Shown: positions 56,149-64,000 of the stretch, one piece after another
How positions within the stretch are numbered: position 1 is the stretch's first letter
Layout of the letters: every line of letters begins with the position of its first letter
NCBI RefSeq assembly: GCF_024506435.1
Contig: NZ_JANIET010000001.1
Location: forward strand, 2,976,001-3,040,000
Direction of reading: 5' to 3'
DNA length: 64,000 nucleotides
From: Pantoea trifolii
GTDB lineage: Bacteria > Pseudomonadota > Gammaproteobacteria > Enterobacterales > Enterobacteriaceae
Translations under genes and position numbers: made by a program
Notes under the pieces: model-generated
Seen by the model: the letters and a program-made list of their open reading frames with translations, nothing else
The model's database searches: none
Told to the model about the DNA's origin: nothing

Positions 56149-56754
56149 TTACATCTGTAAGAGTGCATAACCCTGATTTTCCAGCGTCGACACGGTGGTC
56201 GGGCTGGAGAGTGCATGAATCACCGATGGGTCAATCCACTCTTTCGGGAAGTGATGGAACGCCACCGACTGATCGCACACTGAAACTTTCACGCCCAACT
56301 TATTCAGCGCGCCAATCAGCGCCAGATTAGGGTTGTCCGCTTTGTAGAACTGCTGGAAATGCGCGTTATCCAGCATCGCAGGCGTGGCATCACCCGTAAC
56401 CGACACCACAAAGTGCAGGTCGTCGGCCGGTACGCCCGAAGCGATATAGAGATTCACCACGCGCGCGACACGTTCAAGACCAAGATTTGGCCGCGTCATC
56501 TCTCCTTCACTTTTGGTGATTTGAAACACCACTTTGTTGCTTAAACCCACCACCGGTTTAAAGGCGGCATCCGGCTCATAATGGATTTTGCCGTAGCCGT
56601 CGACGGCCGGCGTGCTCCAGAAGCCGTCGGGATCGGTAGGTTCGGCAGAAAAATGGCTGACAACACGCTGATATAAGTCATCACCTTTGCTCACGGTGGC
56701 GCCAACAAAGCCACCGACAATCGCAATAAGGGCGTATGAGACTACAGAACGCAT
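56149..56754 (-). CDS. DsrE-like protein with N-terminal anchor, paralogue B
   Basis: 201 residues from the ATG at 56754 (GGAGAG upstream). Same layout as paralogue A: hydrophobic segment (about 5-22), FWSTPAVDGYGKIHY, then a DsrE-like domain with GLSNKVVFQI, GLERVARVVNLYIASGVP, LHFVVSVTGDATPAML and the sole cysteine in VSVCDQSVAFHHF. The two proteins differ at many positions, so the duplication is old. Known DsrE proteins are cytoplasmic sulfur carriers; a periplasmic version would differ in role. First gene of the pair. Confidence 0.75.
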   Translation of the reverse strand: MRSVVSYALIAIVGGFVGATVSKGDDLYQRVVSHFSAEPTDPDGFWSTPAVDGYGKIHYEPDAAFKPVVGLSNKVVFQITKSEGEMTRPNLGLERVARVVNLYIASGVPADDLHFVVSVTGDATPAMLDNAHFQQFYKADNPNLALIGALNKLGVKVSVCDQSVAFHHFPKEWIDPSVIHALSSPTTVSTLENQGYALLQM

Positions 56755-57165
56755 AAAAACTCTCCGGCATGCACTGCGCGTCAATTCACAGTCCGTTTGA
56801 ATAAAGTGCTTTATCTATACCACAGCGTGAGCATGGCAAAAGTCCTGTAGTGACGGGCTGTCCGGCTGAATGGTTGCGTGCAAAATAATTAGCAGGGTTA
56901 ATTGAAAAAGGCTTTCGATTGACGCTTTGGCAGGCGTTGAGAAAAGAGTGGCCGTGAAATTGTGGCCATAATTCAGAAGGGATACGTTTACGTGCGTTTA
57001 AAATCTGTCCGATGATTACTGTGCAAATTGCCTTTCACACCACAATCACGATTAAAATCACTGATGGATAAAACGGGCCAACCGCGCTGATATGCCGCTT
57101 CTTTTCAGAGTAAACCTGGAAAAGTTCATGCCAGGCTCAATAATTTTGAGCAACTTTACGTAACT
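56755..57165. other. Intergenic region upstream of the DsrE-like pair
   Basis: Part of a 641-bp gap before bepA. A TATAGATAA element on the minus strand near 56815 could be the -10 for the DsrE-like genes. A hairpin GCTCAA/TTGAGC lies at 57134-57150. No homologous coding sequence was recognised. Confidence 0.4.
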
Positions 57166-57237
57166 TTAACTTTTGCGGATGAAGAAGCCGGTTTTAATCG
57201 CGGCGTGCTGTTCAATTTTTTGCTGCAACTTCGTCAT
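57166..57237 (-). CDS. Possible 23-residue small protein
   Basis: ATG at 57237 with AAGG seven bases upstream and a TATAAAT about 20 bases further back; 23 codons then TAA. The sequence begins MTKLQQKIEQHAAIK and ends TGFFIRKS: a charged helical half and a short hydrophobic patch. No known family recognised. Support is only the ribosome site, the promoter-like element and the lack of any other feature here; it could be chance. Confidence 0.3.
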   Translation of the reverse strand: MTKLQQKIEQHAAIKTGFFIRKS

Positions 57238-57395
57238 GCTGTAACCTTTTTTTCATTTATAGCTTATGAATCTTCATCGTTTGCTTGTCGCCGCAGTCTG
57301 GTTAAGATAGAGCACGTTCAGTAAATGGGAAAATAGTGCAGAACATCTGAACCACTTACCTGTCTAATTTCGGGTGACTTTTACAGGATCAAGGC

Positions 57396-58859
57396 ATGTT
57401 TAACCGGTTGAAAAAATCACTGCTGGCGGCCCTTATTCCTACGCTGCTGCTGACGCCTGCACTGAGTGCGCGCGCTGACGTCAGTGATACGCTGCCCGAC
57501 ATGGGCACCACAGCAGGTTCGACGCTCTCGATTAATCAGGAACTGCAGATGGGCGACTTCTACGTGCGCCAGCTGCGCGCCAGTGCGCCTCTGATTAACG
57601 ATCCGCTGTTGAATCAATACATTAATGAGCTCGGTCAGCGTCTGGTGGCGCATGCCAACTCGGTACGCACACCGTTCCACTTCTTTTTGATCCAGAACGA
57701 TGAACTCAACGCCTTTGCCTTCTTTGGTGGCAACGTGGTGCTGCATTCGTCGCTGTTCCGCTACACCGATAATGAAAGCCAGCTGGCGTCGGTGATGGCG
57801 CATGAAATCTCGCACGTCACCCAGCGCCATCTGGCGCGCGCCATGGAAGAGCAGCGACGCAATGCGCCGCTGACCTGGGTCGGCGCATTGGGGTCGATTC
57901 TGCTGGCGATGGCCAGTCCGCAAGCAGGCATGGCGGCGCTGACCGGTACGCTGGCGGGCGCGCAGCAAGGCATTATCAGCTTTACTCAGGGCAATGAACA
58001 GGAAGCTGACCGCATCGGTATTCAGGTGCTGCAACGTGCCGGTTTCGATCCGCAAGCGATGCCGACTTTCCTGCAGAAGCTGGCGGATCAGAGCCGCTTC
58101 TCCTCCAAACCGCCGGAAATTTTGCTGACGCACCCGTTACCCGACAGTCGACTGGCCGATGCGCGTAACCGCGCCAACCAGATGCGTCCGGTGGTGGTGC
58201 AGTCGTCGCAGGATTTCTACATGGCGAAAGTGCGTTCGCTCGGCATGTACGCCACGGGCCGCAATCAGCTGACCGATGATTTGCTGAACGAATACGCCAA
58301 AGGCAACGTGCGCGAGCAGCAGGCGGCGCAGTACGGCAAAGCGGTGCAGTTCCTGCAGGCCAAAAGCTTTGACAGCGCCAAACGGGTGATTGCGCCGCTG
58401 CTGGCGAAACAGCCGGATAACGTCTGGTTCCTCGATATCATGACCGACATCGATATCGGCCTGAATCAGCCGCAGCAGGCGATCGCCATGCTGAGCAGCG
58501 CCAAAGGCAGCAGCACCAATCCGGTGCTGCAACTGAACCTGGCTAACGCCTATGTCGAAGCGAAACAGCCAGCCAACGCCAGCCGTATCCTCAATCGCTA
58601 CACCTTTGCCCATCCAGACGACGTTAACGCCTTTGATCTGTTGGCGCAGGCTTCGGCGGCGCAGGGTTTACGGGATGAAGAACTTTCAGCGCGCGCTGAG
58701 GGGTTGGCGCTCAACGGCCAGCTTGATCAGGCGATCTCTACCTTGAGCAGCGCCAGCGCGCAGGTGCCGCTCGGCAGCCTGAAACAGGCGCGCTATGACG
58801 CACGTATCGACCAGTTCCGTGAGCTACAAAAACGCTTCAAGGTGTATCAGAAAGGGTGA
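57396..58859 (+). CDS. bepA: Periplasmic chaperone-protease BepA
   Basis: 487 residues, identical in length to E. coli. Signal peptide (cleavage near SARA, about residue 27). M48 metalloprotease: HEISH at 136-140 with the third zinc ligand Glu201 in NEQEADR, and a C-terminal TPR domain from about residue 310. It assists LptD assembly and degrades stalled outer-membrane proteins. In E. coli it belongs to the sigma-E regulon. Followed by a REP pair and yfgD. Confidence 0.97.
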   Translation: MFNRLKKSLLAALIPTLLLTPALSARADVSDTLPDMGTTAGSTLSINQELQMGDFYVRQLRASAPLINDPLLNQYINELGQRLVAHANSVRTPFHFFLIQNDELNAFAFFGGNVVLHSSLFRYTDNESQLASVMAHEISHVTQRHLARAMEEQRRNAPLTWVGALGSILLAMASPQAGMAALTGTLAGAQQGIISFTQGNEQEADRIGIQVLQRAGFDPQAMPTFLQKLADQSRFSSKPPEILLTHPLPDSRLADARNRANQMRPVVVQSSQDFYMAKVRSLGMYATGRNQLTDDLLNEYAKGNVREQQAAQYGKAVQFLQAKSFDSAKRVIAPLLAKQPDNVWFLDIMTDIDIGLNQPQQAIAMLSSAKGSSTNPVLQLNLANAYVEAKQPANASRILNRYTFAHPDDVNAFDLLAQASAAQGLRDEELSARAEGLALNGQLDQAISTLSSASAQVPLGSLKQARYDARIDQFRELQKRFKVYQKG

Positions 58860-58866
58860 CTTTCCC

Positions 58867-58890
58867 GGTGCGCATAAATGCGCACCCTAC
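58867..58890 (-). repeat. REP-like palindrome, covarying variant (three pairs changed)
   Basis: GGTGCGCAT, loop AA, ATGCGCACC, CTAC. Three consecutive stem positions differ from the canonical copy and all three are compensated. 7 bp after the bepA stop; pairs with the copy at 58911. Confidence 0.9.
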
Positions 58891-58910
58891 AAAACCCACA
58901 TCGAACACGC

Positions 58911-58934
58911 GTAGGGTCGCCATTCATGGCGACC
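58911..58934 (+). repeat. REP-like palindrome (canonical), second half of an inverted pair
   Basis: GTAG, GGTCGCCAT, loop TC, ATGGCGACC, 20 bp from the variant copy at 58867 and 34 bp before yfgD. Confidence 0.9.
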
Positions 58935-58968
58935 GCCGGTTTCAACATATCAAAGGAATGCCCAAACT

Positions 58969-59316
58969 ATGGTCAGCATTTATCACAACCCGCGCTGCAG
59001 CAAAAGCCGCGAGACGCTGGCGCTGTTGCAGGAGAAAGGTATTGAGCCTAAAGTGGTGCTCTATCTTGAGACGCCGCCGGATGTGCCAACGCTACAGCAC
59101 CTGCTGCAACAACTTGGCATGCACAGCGCGCGCGAACTGATGCGCCGCAAAGAGGATTTGTATAAAGAGTTGGCTTTAGCGAATAGCGCGTTAAGCGAGG
59201 ATCAGCTGCTGCAGGCGATGGTAGAACATCCGAAACTGATCGAACGCCCAATCGTGATCAATGGCGAACAGGCGCGTATTGGCCGTCCGCCTGAAGCGGT
59301 GCTGGAGATTCTCTAA
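58969..59316 (+). CDS. yfgD: Arsenate reductase-like protein YfgD
   Basis: 115 residues. ArsC family with the catalytic Cys10 in [13 protein letters not shown], then [25 protein letters not shown] and the C-terminal [18 protein letters not shown]. In E. coli it is a paralogue of plasmid ArsC whose arsenate activity is unproven. Its last four bases overlap the end of hda on the opposite strand, so the two genes converge tail to tail. AAGGA lies 11 bases before the ATG. Confidence 0.92.
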   Translation: MVSIYHNPRCSKSRETLALLQEKGIEPKVVLYLETPPDVPTLQHLLQQLGMHSARELMRRKEDLYKELALANSALSEDQLLQAMVEHPKLIERPIVINGEQARIGRPPEAVLEIL

Positions 59317-60014
59317 AGTTCCAGCGCTTCTTTAACAAAGGGAATGGTGAGTTTGCGCTGAGCACTGATGGAGGCGCGATCGAGACGATCCAGCGTATCA
59401 AACAGCGTGCGCATCTCACGGTCGAGGCGTTTCAGCAGGAAGCGTCCGACATCTTCCGGCAACTCAAAACCCCGCAATCCAGCACGCAGCTGCATCGCCT
59501 GTAATTTGTCGTCATCCGAGAGCGGCTGCAAACGGTAAATCTGCCCCCAATCGAGGCGTGACGCCAGATCCGGTAAGCCGAGATTCAGCTGGCGCGGCGG
59601 TCGATCGCCGGTAATCAGCAAACGCGTTTTACCGATTTCCAGAATGCGGTTGTAGAGATCAAAGATCGCCATTTCCCACTCCGGATCGCCTGCAATGCAC
59701 TCGATATTATCGATGCACACCAGCGCCAGATTCTCCATCCCTTCCAGTACTTCCGGCACAAACCAGGTGCGCTTATCCAGCGGCACATAGCCCACCGCTT
59801 CGCCGCGCGCCGAGAGTTCCGCACAGGCTGCGTGCAGCAGATGACTGCGGCCACCGCCTTCGCGCGACCAGAAATAGAGATAGCTACCGTGTTGCTGAGA
59901 AAGTGCGCCTTGCAGCGCCGCCAGCAGAGACGTGTTTTCCCCCGGCCAGAAACTGGCGAAGGTTTCATCATCGGGTAAATAGAGTGGCAATGAGAGCTGT
60001 GCCGGCGTGTTCAG
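59313..60014 (-). CDS. hda: DnaA regulatory inactivator Hda (CTG start)
   Basis: 233 residues if translation starts at the CTG at 60014, giving the N-terminus (M)[10 protein letters not shown] that is identical to the E. coli protein, where CUG initiation has been reported. GAGGT lies 4 bases upstream. The clamp-binding motif QLSLPL (6-11) is lost if the next candidate start, a TTG at 59990, is used. AAA+ body: [44 protein letters not shown]. With the loaded sliding clamp it stimulates DnaA-ATP hydrolysis to stop re-initiation. Confidence 0.93.
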   Translation of the reverse strand: MNTPAQLSLPLYLPDDETFASFWPGENTSLLAALQGALSQQHGSYLYFWSREGGGRSHLLHAACAELSARGEAVGYVPLDKRTWFVPEVLEGMENLALVCIDNIECIAGDPEWEMAIFDLYNRILEIGKTRLLITGDRPPRQLNLGLPDLASRLDWGQIYRLQPLSDDDKLQAMQLRAGLRGFELPEDVGRFLLKRLDREMRTLFDTLDRLDRASISAQRKLTIPFVKEALEL

Positions 60015-60107
60015 AAGTACCTCAACGGATGAGCGGGCAGAAAACCGCGCAAGTTTATCACGATCTTTGCCGGAGATGAACCGGGCTTCCCTGCCCGGCT
60101 TGCAGCC

Positions 60108-61391
60108 TTAACTTTCGCGCTTCTCTTCAGCGTCCAGCACCACTTCTTCCGGGCGTAATACGCTGATTAAACGGAAGATCAAAGCCAGGCCAACGCCAAC
60201 GATGGTTGCCAGCGCCATGCCTTTCAGCTCGGCCGCGCCGATATGCACTTTGGCACCGCTCACGCCGATGATCAGGATCACCGAGGTCAGGATCAGGTTC
60301 TGCGCTTTGTTGTAATCCACTTTAGATTCGATTAGCACACGAATACCGGATGCGCCGATCACGCCGTACAACAGCAGCGATACGCCGCCCATCACCGGCA
60401 CGGGAACCGCCTGAATCGCCGCCGCCAGTTTGCCGACGCAGGAGAGCAGAATGGCAAAGATCGCCGCGCCGCCAATTACCCAAGTGCTGTAAACGCGGGT
60501 AATCGCCATTACGCCGATGTTCTCGCCGTAAGTGGTGTTCGGCGTGGAGCCGAAGAAACCGGAGATCATGGTGGATAATCCGTTGGCGAACATCGAGCGG
60601 TGCAGGCCCGGATCGCGGATCAGATCTTTCTTCACGATGTTGGCGGTAACCACTAAGTGACCCACGTGCTCGGCAATCACCACCAGCGCGGCTGGCAGAA
60701 TGGTCAGCATCGCCACCCACTCAAAACGCGGCGTGTAGAAGGTTGGCAGCGCAAACCACGGCGCATTTTCCACTGCGGTCCAGTCCACAATCCCCATCAT
60801 GTAAGAGAGCGCATAGCCGACCAACACGCCGACTAAAATCGGGATGATGGCGAGGAAACCACGGAACAGCACCGAACCAAACACGGTAACCGCCAGCGTG
60901 ACCATTGAGATGATCACGGTTTTGCTGTCTGGTGATGTGCCGTCAGCGGGCAGCAAACCGGCCATATTCGCCGCCACGCCCGCCAGTTCCAGACCGATAA
61001 CCGCGACAATCGCGCCCATCGCCGCCGGTGGGAACATCACATCAAGCCAGCCGGTACCGGCTTTCTTGACGATCAGCGCCACAAGGCAGAACAGCAAACC
61101 GCAGAGAATAAAACCGCCCAGCGCCACTTCGTAACCCAGCGGCAACAGCAGCAGCACCGGCGAAATAAAGGCAAAACTCGAACCGAGATAAGCCGGGATT
61201 TTGCCCTTACAGATAAACAGATAGAGCAGTGTTCCAACGCCGTTAAACAGCAACACCGTGGCCGGGTTGATGTGGAACAGAATCGGCACCAGCACAGTTG
61301 CGCCAAACATGGCGAACAGATGCTGCAAGCTGAGTGGAATGGTTTGTAAAAGCGGTGGGCGTTCATTAACGCCGATTGCACGACGGGTCAT
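60108..61391 (-). CDS. uraA: Uracil/H+ symporter UraA
   Basis: 427 residues starting MTRRAIGVNERPPL at 61391, as in E. coli; GGGGA lies upstream, and the outer ATG at 61409 has no ribosome site. NCS2 family with 14 membrane segments; AEHVGHLVVTANIV and GFFGSTPNTTYGENIGVMAIT are the substrate-site signatures. Imports uracil, which Upp then converts. Lies 68 bp after upp on the same strand, with a terminator-like hairpin in between. Confidence 0.97.
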   Translation of the reverse strand: MTRRAIGVNERPPLLQTIPLSLQHLFAMFGATVLVPILFHINPATVLLFNGVGTLLYLFICKGKIPAYLGSSFAFISPVLLLLPLGYEVALGGFILCGLLFCLVALIVKKAGTGWLDVMFPPAAMGAIVAVIGLELAGVAANMAGLLPADGTSPDSKTVIISMVTLAVTVFGSVLFRGFLAIIPILVGVLVGYALSYMMGIVDWTAVENAPWFALPTFYTPRFEWVAMLTILPAALVVIAEHVGHLVVTANIVKKDLIRDPGLHRSMFANGLSTMISGFFGSTPNTTYGENIGVMAITRVYSTWVIGGAAIFAILLSCVGKLAAAIQAVPVPVMGGVSLLLYGVIGASGIRVLIESKVDYNKAQNLILTSVILIIGVSGAKVHIGAAELKGMALATIVGVGLALIFRLISVLRPEEVVLDAEEKRES

Positions 61392-61423
61392 ATTTTTCGC
61401 TATCCCCATTGAATATTTTTAGA

Positions 61424-61451
61424 CAAAAAAAAGCCGACTCTCTGGCCGGCT
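61424..61451 (-). terminator. Terminator-like hairpin between upp and uraA
   Basis: Minus strand AGCCGGC, loop, GTCGGCT (six of seven pairs; 61451-61432) then eight T residues. It starts 9 bases after the upp stop and should reduce read-through into uraA. Confidence 0.75.
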
Positions 61452-61459
61452 GGTTTCTT

Positions 61460-62086
61460 TTATTTGGTTCCGAAAATCTTGTCCCCGGCATCGCCGAGTC
61501 CAGGAATGATGTAGCCCTTCTCGTTCAATCCCTGATCGATAGATGCGGTGTAGAGCTCCACATCCGGATGCGCTTTCTCCAGCGCGGCAATACCTTCAGG
61601 CGCAGCTACCAGCACCAGCACTTTAATGCTGGTACAACCGGCTTTCTTCAGCAGATCGATGGTAGCGATCATTGAACCACCGGTTGCCAGCATCGGGTCG
61701 ACCACCAGCGCCAGGCGCTCTTCAATGTTCGACACCAGCTTCTGGAAATACGGCACCGGCTCCAGCGTCTCTTCATCACGATACACGCCAACCACGCTGA
61801 TGCGCGCGCTTGGCACGTGCTCGAGCACGCCTTCCATCATGCCGAGGCCAGCACGCAGAATCGGAACTACAGTGATTTTTTTACCTTTGATCTGATCGAT
61901 TTCTACTGGACCGTTCCAGCCTTCGATCGTCACACGTTCGGTTTCCAAATCGGCGGTGGCTTCATAGGTCAGCAAGCTGCCCACTTCCGAGGCCAGCTCG
62001 CGGAAACGCTTGGTGCTGATATCATGCTCACGCATCAGGCCCAGTTTATGTTTGACCAGCGGGTGTTTGACTTCCACGATCTTCAT
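61460..62086 (-). CDS. upp: Uracil phosphoribosyltransferase Upp
   Basis: 208 residues, same length as E. coli. Makes UMP from uracil and PRPP. PRPP-binding motif [41 protein letters not shown] and the C-terminal [15 protein letters not shown] uracil-site region are intact. First gene of upp-uraA, divergent from purM. Its promoter keeps the UTP-sensing T tract. Confidence 0.98.
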   Translation of the reverse strand: MKIVEVKHPLVKHKLGLMREHDISTKRFRELASEVGSLLTYEATADLETERVTIEGWNGPVEIDQIKGKKITVVPILRAGLGMMEGVLEHVPSARISVVGVYRDEETLEPVPYFQKLVSNIEERLALVVDPMLATGGSMIATIDLLKKAGCTSIKVLVLVAAPEGIAALEKAHPDVELYTASIDQGLNEKGYIIPGLGDAGDKIFGTK

Positions 62087-62114
62087 GATTGTTCTCCCGG
62101 AATTGAGTTGAGCT

Positions 62115-62136
62115 AAAAAAAAATCGCCGGATTATA
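62115..62136 (-). promoter_or_regulatory. upp promoter with GA-T9 initially transcribed tract
   Basis: Minus strand TATAAT (62136-62131), five bases, then G and A (62125, 62124) followed by nine T residues (62123-62115). E. coli upp has the same arrangement, where UTP-dependent reiterative transcription at the T tract lowers expression when UTP is high. Confidence 0.75.
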
Positions 62137-62237
62137 CCGCCTTTTCGCCGCTGCGCCATATGTCATCGGTCAATAGCCTGCGTCATCTAAGGATTGGCGA
62201 AAATCTGAGGCGATGCAAAGGCAGCATGAGATGGGAC

Positions 62238-62253
62238 TCGCAAACGTTTGCCT
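62238..62253. promoter_or_regulatory. PurR operator of purMN
   Basis: TCGCAAACGTTTGCCT matches the PurR consensus at 14 of 16 positions with a fully symmetric 12-bp core (GCAAACGTTTGC). It is 64 bp before the purM start. Confidence 0.85.
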
Positions 62254-62316
62254 GCGCTGTTAGAATTGCCGCGCTTAATTTTTGCCACCAACCGCAACTC
62301 GCGTGGGGATTCCGCA

Positions 62317-63357
62317 GTGACCGACAAAACCTCTCTCAGCTACAAAGACGCCGGTGTTGATATCGATGCTGGTAACGATCTGGTTGACCGTATTAAAGGC
62401 GTAGTGAAAAAAACCCGCCGCCCGGAAGTTATGGGTGGATTGGGCGGATTCGGCGCGCTCTGTGCGCTGCCGCAGAAATACCGCGAGCCTGTGCTGGTCT
62501 CCGGAACCGATGGCGTCGGCACCAAGCTGCGTCTGGCTATGGATCTCAAACGTCATGACAGCATCGGCATCGATCTGGTCGCGATGTGTGTTAACGACCT
62601 GATTGTTCAGGGTGCTGAGCCGCTGTTCTTCCTCGATTATTACGCGACCGGCAAGCTGGATGTGGATACCGCTTCATCGGTCATCACCGGCATCGCCGAA
62701 GGTTGCTTGCAGTCGGGTTGTGCGCTGGTCGGCGGTGAAACCGCTGAAATGCCAGGCATGTACCACGGCGAAGATTACGACGTGGCGGGTTTCTGCGTCG
62801 GCGTGGTGGAAAAATCAGAAATCATTGACGGTTCGAAAGTGCAGGACGGCGACGTGCTGATCGCGCTGGGTTCCAGCGGCCCGCACTCGAACGGTTATTC
62901 TCTGGTGCGCAAGATTCTTGAAGTCAGCCAGACCGATCCGGCCACTAAACAGCTGGATGGCAAGTCACTGGCCGATCATCTGCTGGCGCCAACCCGTATC
63001 TATGTGAAAAACATCCTTCGCCTGATTGAACAGGTTGATGTGCATGCGATTTCGCATCTGACCGGCGGCGGCTTCTGGGAAAACATCCCGCGCGTGCTGC
63101 CAGACAACACCCAGGCGGTGCTGGAAGAGAGCAGCTGGCAGTGGCCTTCGGTGTTCAGCTGGTTGCAGCAGGCGGGCAACGTTAGCCGTCACGAAATGTA
63201 CCGCACCTTCAACTGCGGCGTGGGCATGGTGATTGCGCTGAGCCCGGCAGAAGCCGATAAAGCGGTACAGCTGATGACCGACGCGGGCGAAAAAGCGTGG
63301 AAAATCGGTGTGATTAAAGCGTCTGATTCTGAAGAGCGTGTGGTTATCAATCCATGA
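62317..63357 (+). CDS. purM: AIR synthetase PurM
   Basis: 346 residues from a GTG at 62317 with GGGGA 7 bases upstream, matching the E. coli N-terminus (M)[18 protein letters not shown]; the frame is open further upstream through the PurR box. Converts FGAM to AIR with ATP. Blocks: [44 protein letters not shown], and [13 protein letters not shown]. Overlaps purN by four bases (ATGA). Confidence 0.98.
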   Translation: MTDKTSLSYKDAGVDIDAGNDLVDRIKGVVKKTRRPEVMGGLGGFGALCALPQKYREPVLVSGTDGVGTKLRLAMDLKRHDSIGIDLVAMCVNDLIVQGAEPLFFLDYYATGKLDVDTASSVITGIAEGCLQSGCALVGGETAEMPGMYHGEDYDVAGFCVGVVEKSEIIDGSKVQDGDVLIALGSSGPHSNGYSLVRKILEVSQTDPATKQLDGKSLADHLLAPTRIYVKNILRLIEQVDVHAISHLTGGGFWENIPRVLPDNTQAVLEESSWQWPSVFSWLQQAGNVSRHEMYRTFNCGVGMVIALSPAEADKAVQLMTDAGEKAWKIGVIKASDSEERVVINP

Positions 63358-63992
63358 AGAAACTGGTTGTACTGATCTCCGGCAACGGAAGCAATCTTCA
63401 GTCCATCCTCGACGCCTGCGCAAGCGGGCGTATCAACGGCAGCGTCGCTGCCGTTTTCAGTAATAAAGCCAGCGCCTATGGCTTAACGCGCGCGCAGGAA
63501 GCCAATGTCCCGCCGCATGCGTTAGCTGCCAGTGATTTTGCCGACCGCGAAGCCTTTGATTGCCAGCTAATGCAGGAGATTGATGCTTACGCGCCGGATC
63601 TGGTGGTGCTGGCCGGTTATATGCGCATCCTCAGCAGCGCTTTTGTCGCGCACTATCACGATCGTCTGGTGAATATTCATCCGTCGCTGTTGCCGAAATA
63701 TCCGGGCTTGCACACGCATCGTCAGGCGCTGGAAAACGGCGACGAAGAGCATGGCACTTCAGTGCACTTTGTCACTGACGAGCTGGATGGCGGACCGATT
63801 ATTTTGCAGGCGCGTGTGCCGGTGTTTGCAGGCGACAGCGAAGACGAGATCAGCGCGCGCGTGCAGCATCAGGAACACGCGATCTATCCGCTGGTGATCA
63901 GCTGGTTTGTTGATGGGCGTTTGCAGATGCGTGAAGGTAAAGCGTGGCTGGATGGGCAACCGTTGCCACCACAGGGATATGCACACGACTAA
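63354..63992 (+). CDS. purN: GAR transformylase PurN
   Basis: 212 residues. Transfers a formyl group from 10-formyl-THF to GAR. Catalytic residues Asn107 and His109 in [13 protein letters not shown] and Asp145 in ELDGGPI; phosphate-binding GNGSNLQSI at the N-terminus. Co-transcribed with purM from the PurR-controlled promoter. Confidence 0.98.
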   Translation: MKKLVVLISGNGSNLQSILDACASGRINGSVAAVFSNKASAYGLTRAQEANVPPHALAASDFADREAFDCQLMQEIDAYAPDLVVLAGYMRILSSAFVAHYHDRLVNIHPSLLPKYPGLHTHRQALENGDEEHGTSVHFVTDELDGGPIILQARVPVFAGDSEDEISARVQHQEHAIYPLVISWFVDGRLQMREGKAWLDGQPLPPQGYAHD

Positions 63993-63993
63993 C

Positions 63994-64000
63994 GTAGGGT
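63994..64000 (+). repeat. REP-like element cut by the window end
   Basis: GTAGGGT, the first seven bases of the repeat, one base after the purN stop. The rest lies outside the window. Confidence 0.7.

Overview
The window is a chromosomal segment of an enterobacterium. Protein similarity and gene order (cysPTW, yfeXYZ-ypeA-amiA-hemF, maeB, talA-tktB, ypfG, nudK, narQ, acrD-ypfM-yffB-dapE-ypfN-ypfH-tmcA-ypfJ-purC-bamC-dapA-gcvR-bcp-perM, bepA-yfgD-hda-uraA-upp-purMN) follow the 54-57 min region of E. coli, but with other accessory blocks. The eut, mur, aegA and hyf genes found around here in E. coli are absent. An Erwiniaceae member, Pantoea-like, is the most likely source; this is an inference, since no marker gene is present. 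No rRNA, tRNA, prophage, IS or CRISPR was seen.

Layout: 1-2069 sulfate/thiosulfate import (cysW partial, cysT, cysP). 2277-14942 conserved housekeeping genes (DyP peroxidase, cell-wall amidase, haem synthesis, malic enzyme, pentose-phosphate isozymes, AmpH, YpfG). 15431-23357 an eight-gene sugar operon: DeoR regulator, ribose-type ABC importer with two different permeases, AlsE-type epimerase, ROK kinase and PfkB kinase. 23438-33282 NudK, the periplasmic nitrate reductase operon napFDABC (no napGH), AnsP, a DUF1471 protein, and the nitrate sensor/regulator pair narQ-narP. 33477-47940 conserved backbone from AcrD to PerM. 48006-56754 a second accessory block: diguanylate cyclase, a regulator-ABC transporter-phosphodiesterase operon, and two tandem DsrE-like proteins. 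57396-63992 backbone from BepA to PurN.

The most notable observation is the operon at 49764-55390. Its promoter carries tandem Pho-box repeats (CTGTCAT in 11-bp register), a -10-like hexamer 10 bp downstream, and a perfect 24-bp palindrome over the predicted start site just in front of a LacI-type gene. The operon encodes a binding protein, two permeases, an ATPase and a GpdQ-like metallophosphodiesterase, which suggests a phosphate-starvation system for importing and cleaving an organophosphate. Its first permease gene is broken by one 20-bp tandem duplication that shifts the frame.

The second window-wide signal is a family of 14 complete 24-bp palindromic elements, all intergenic. Each has a GTAG-type foot followed by a 9-bp stem and 2-nt loop. 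Four copies carry stem changes that are all compensated on the other arm. This is the signature of REP elements mobilised by RAYT proteins. Two copies are followed by T-runs and appear to serve as terminators (hemF, purC).

Regulatory sites also seen: FNR/NarP architecture at napF, BaeR box at acrD, PurR boxes at purC and purM, the GA-plus-T-tract start of upp, and a CTG start codon for hda.
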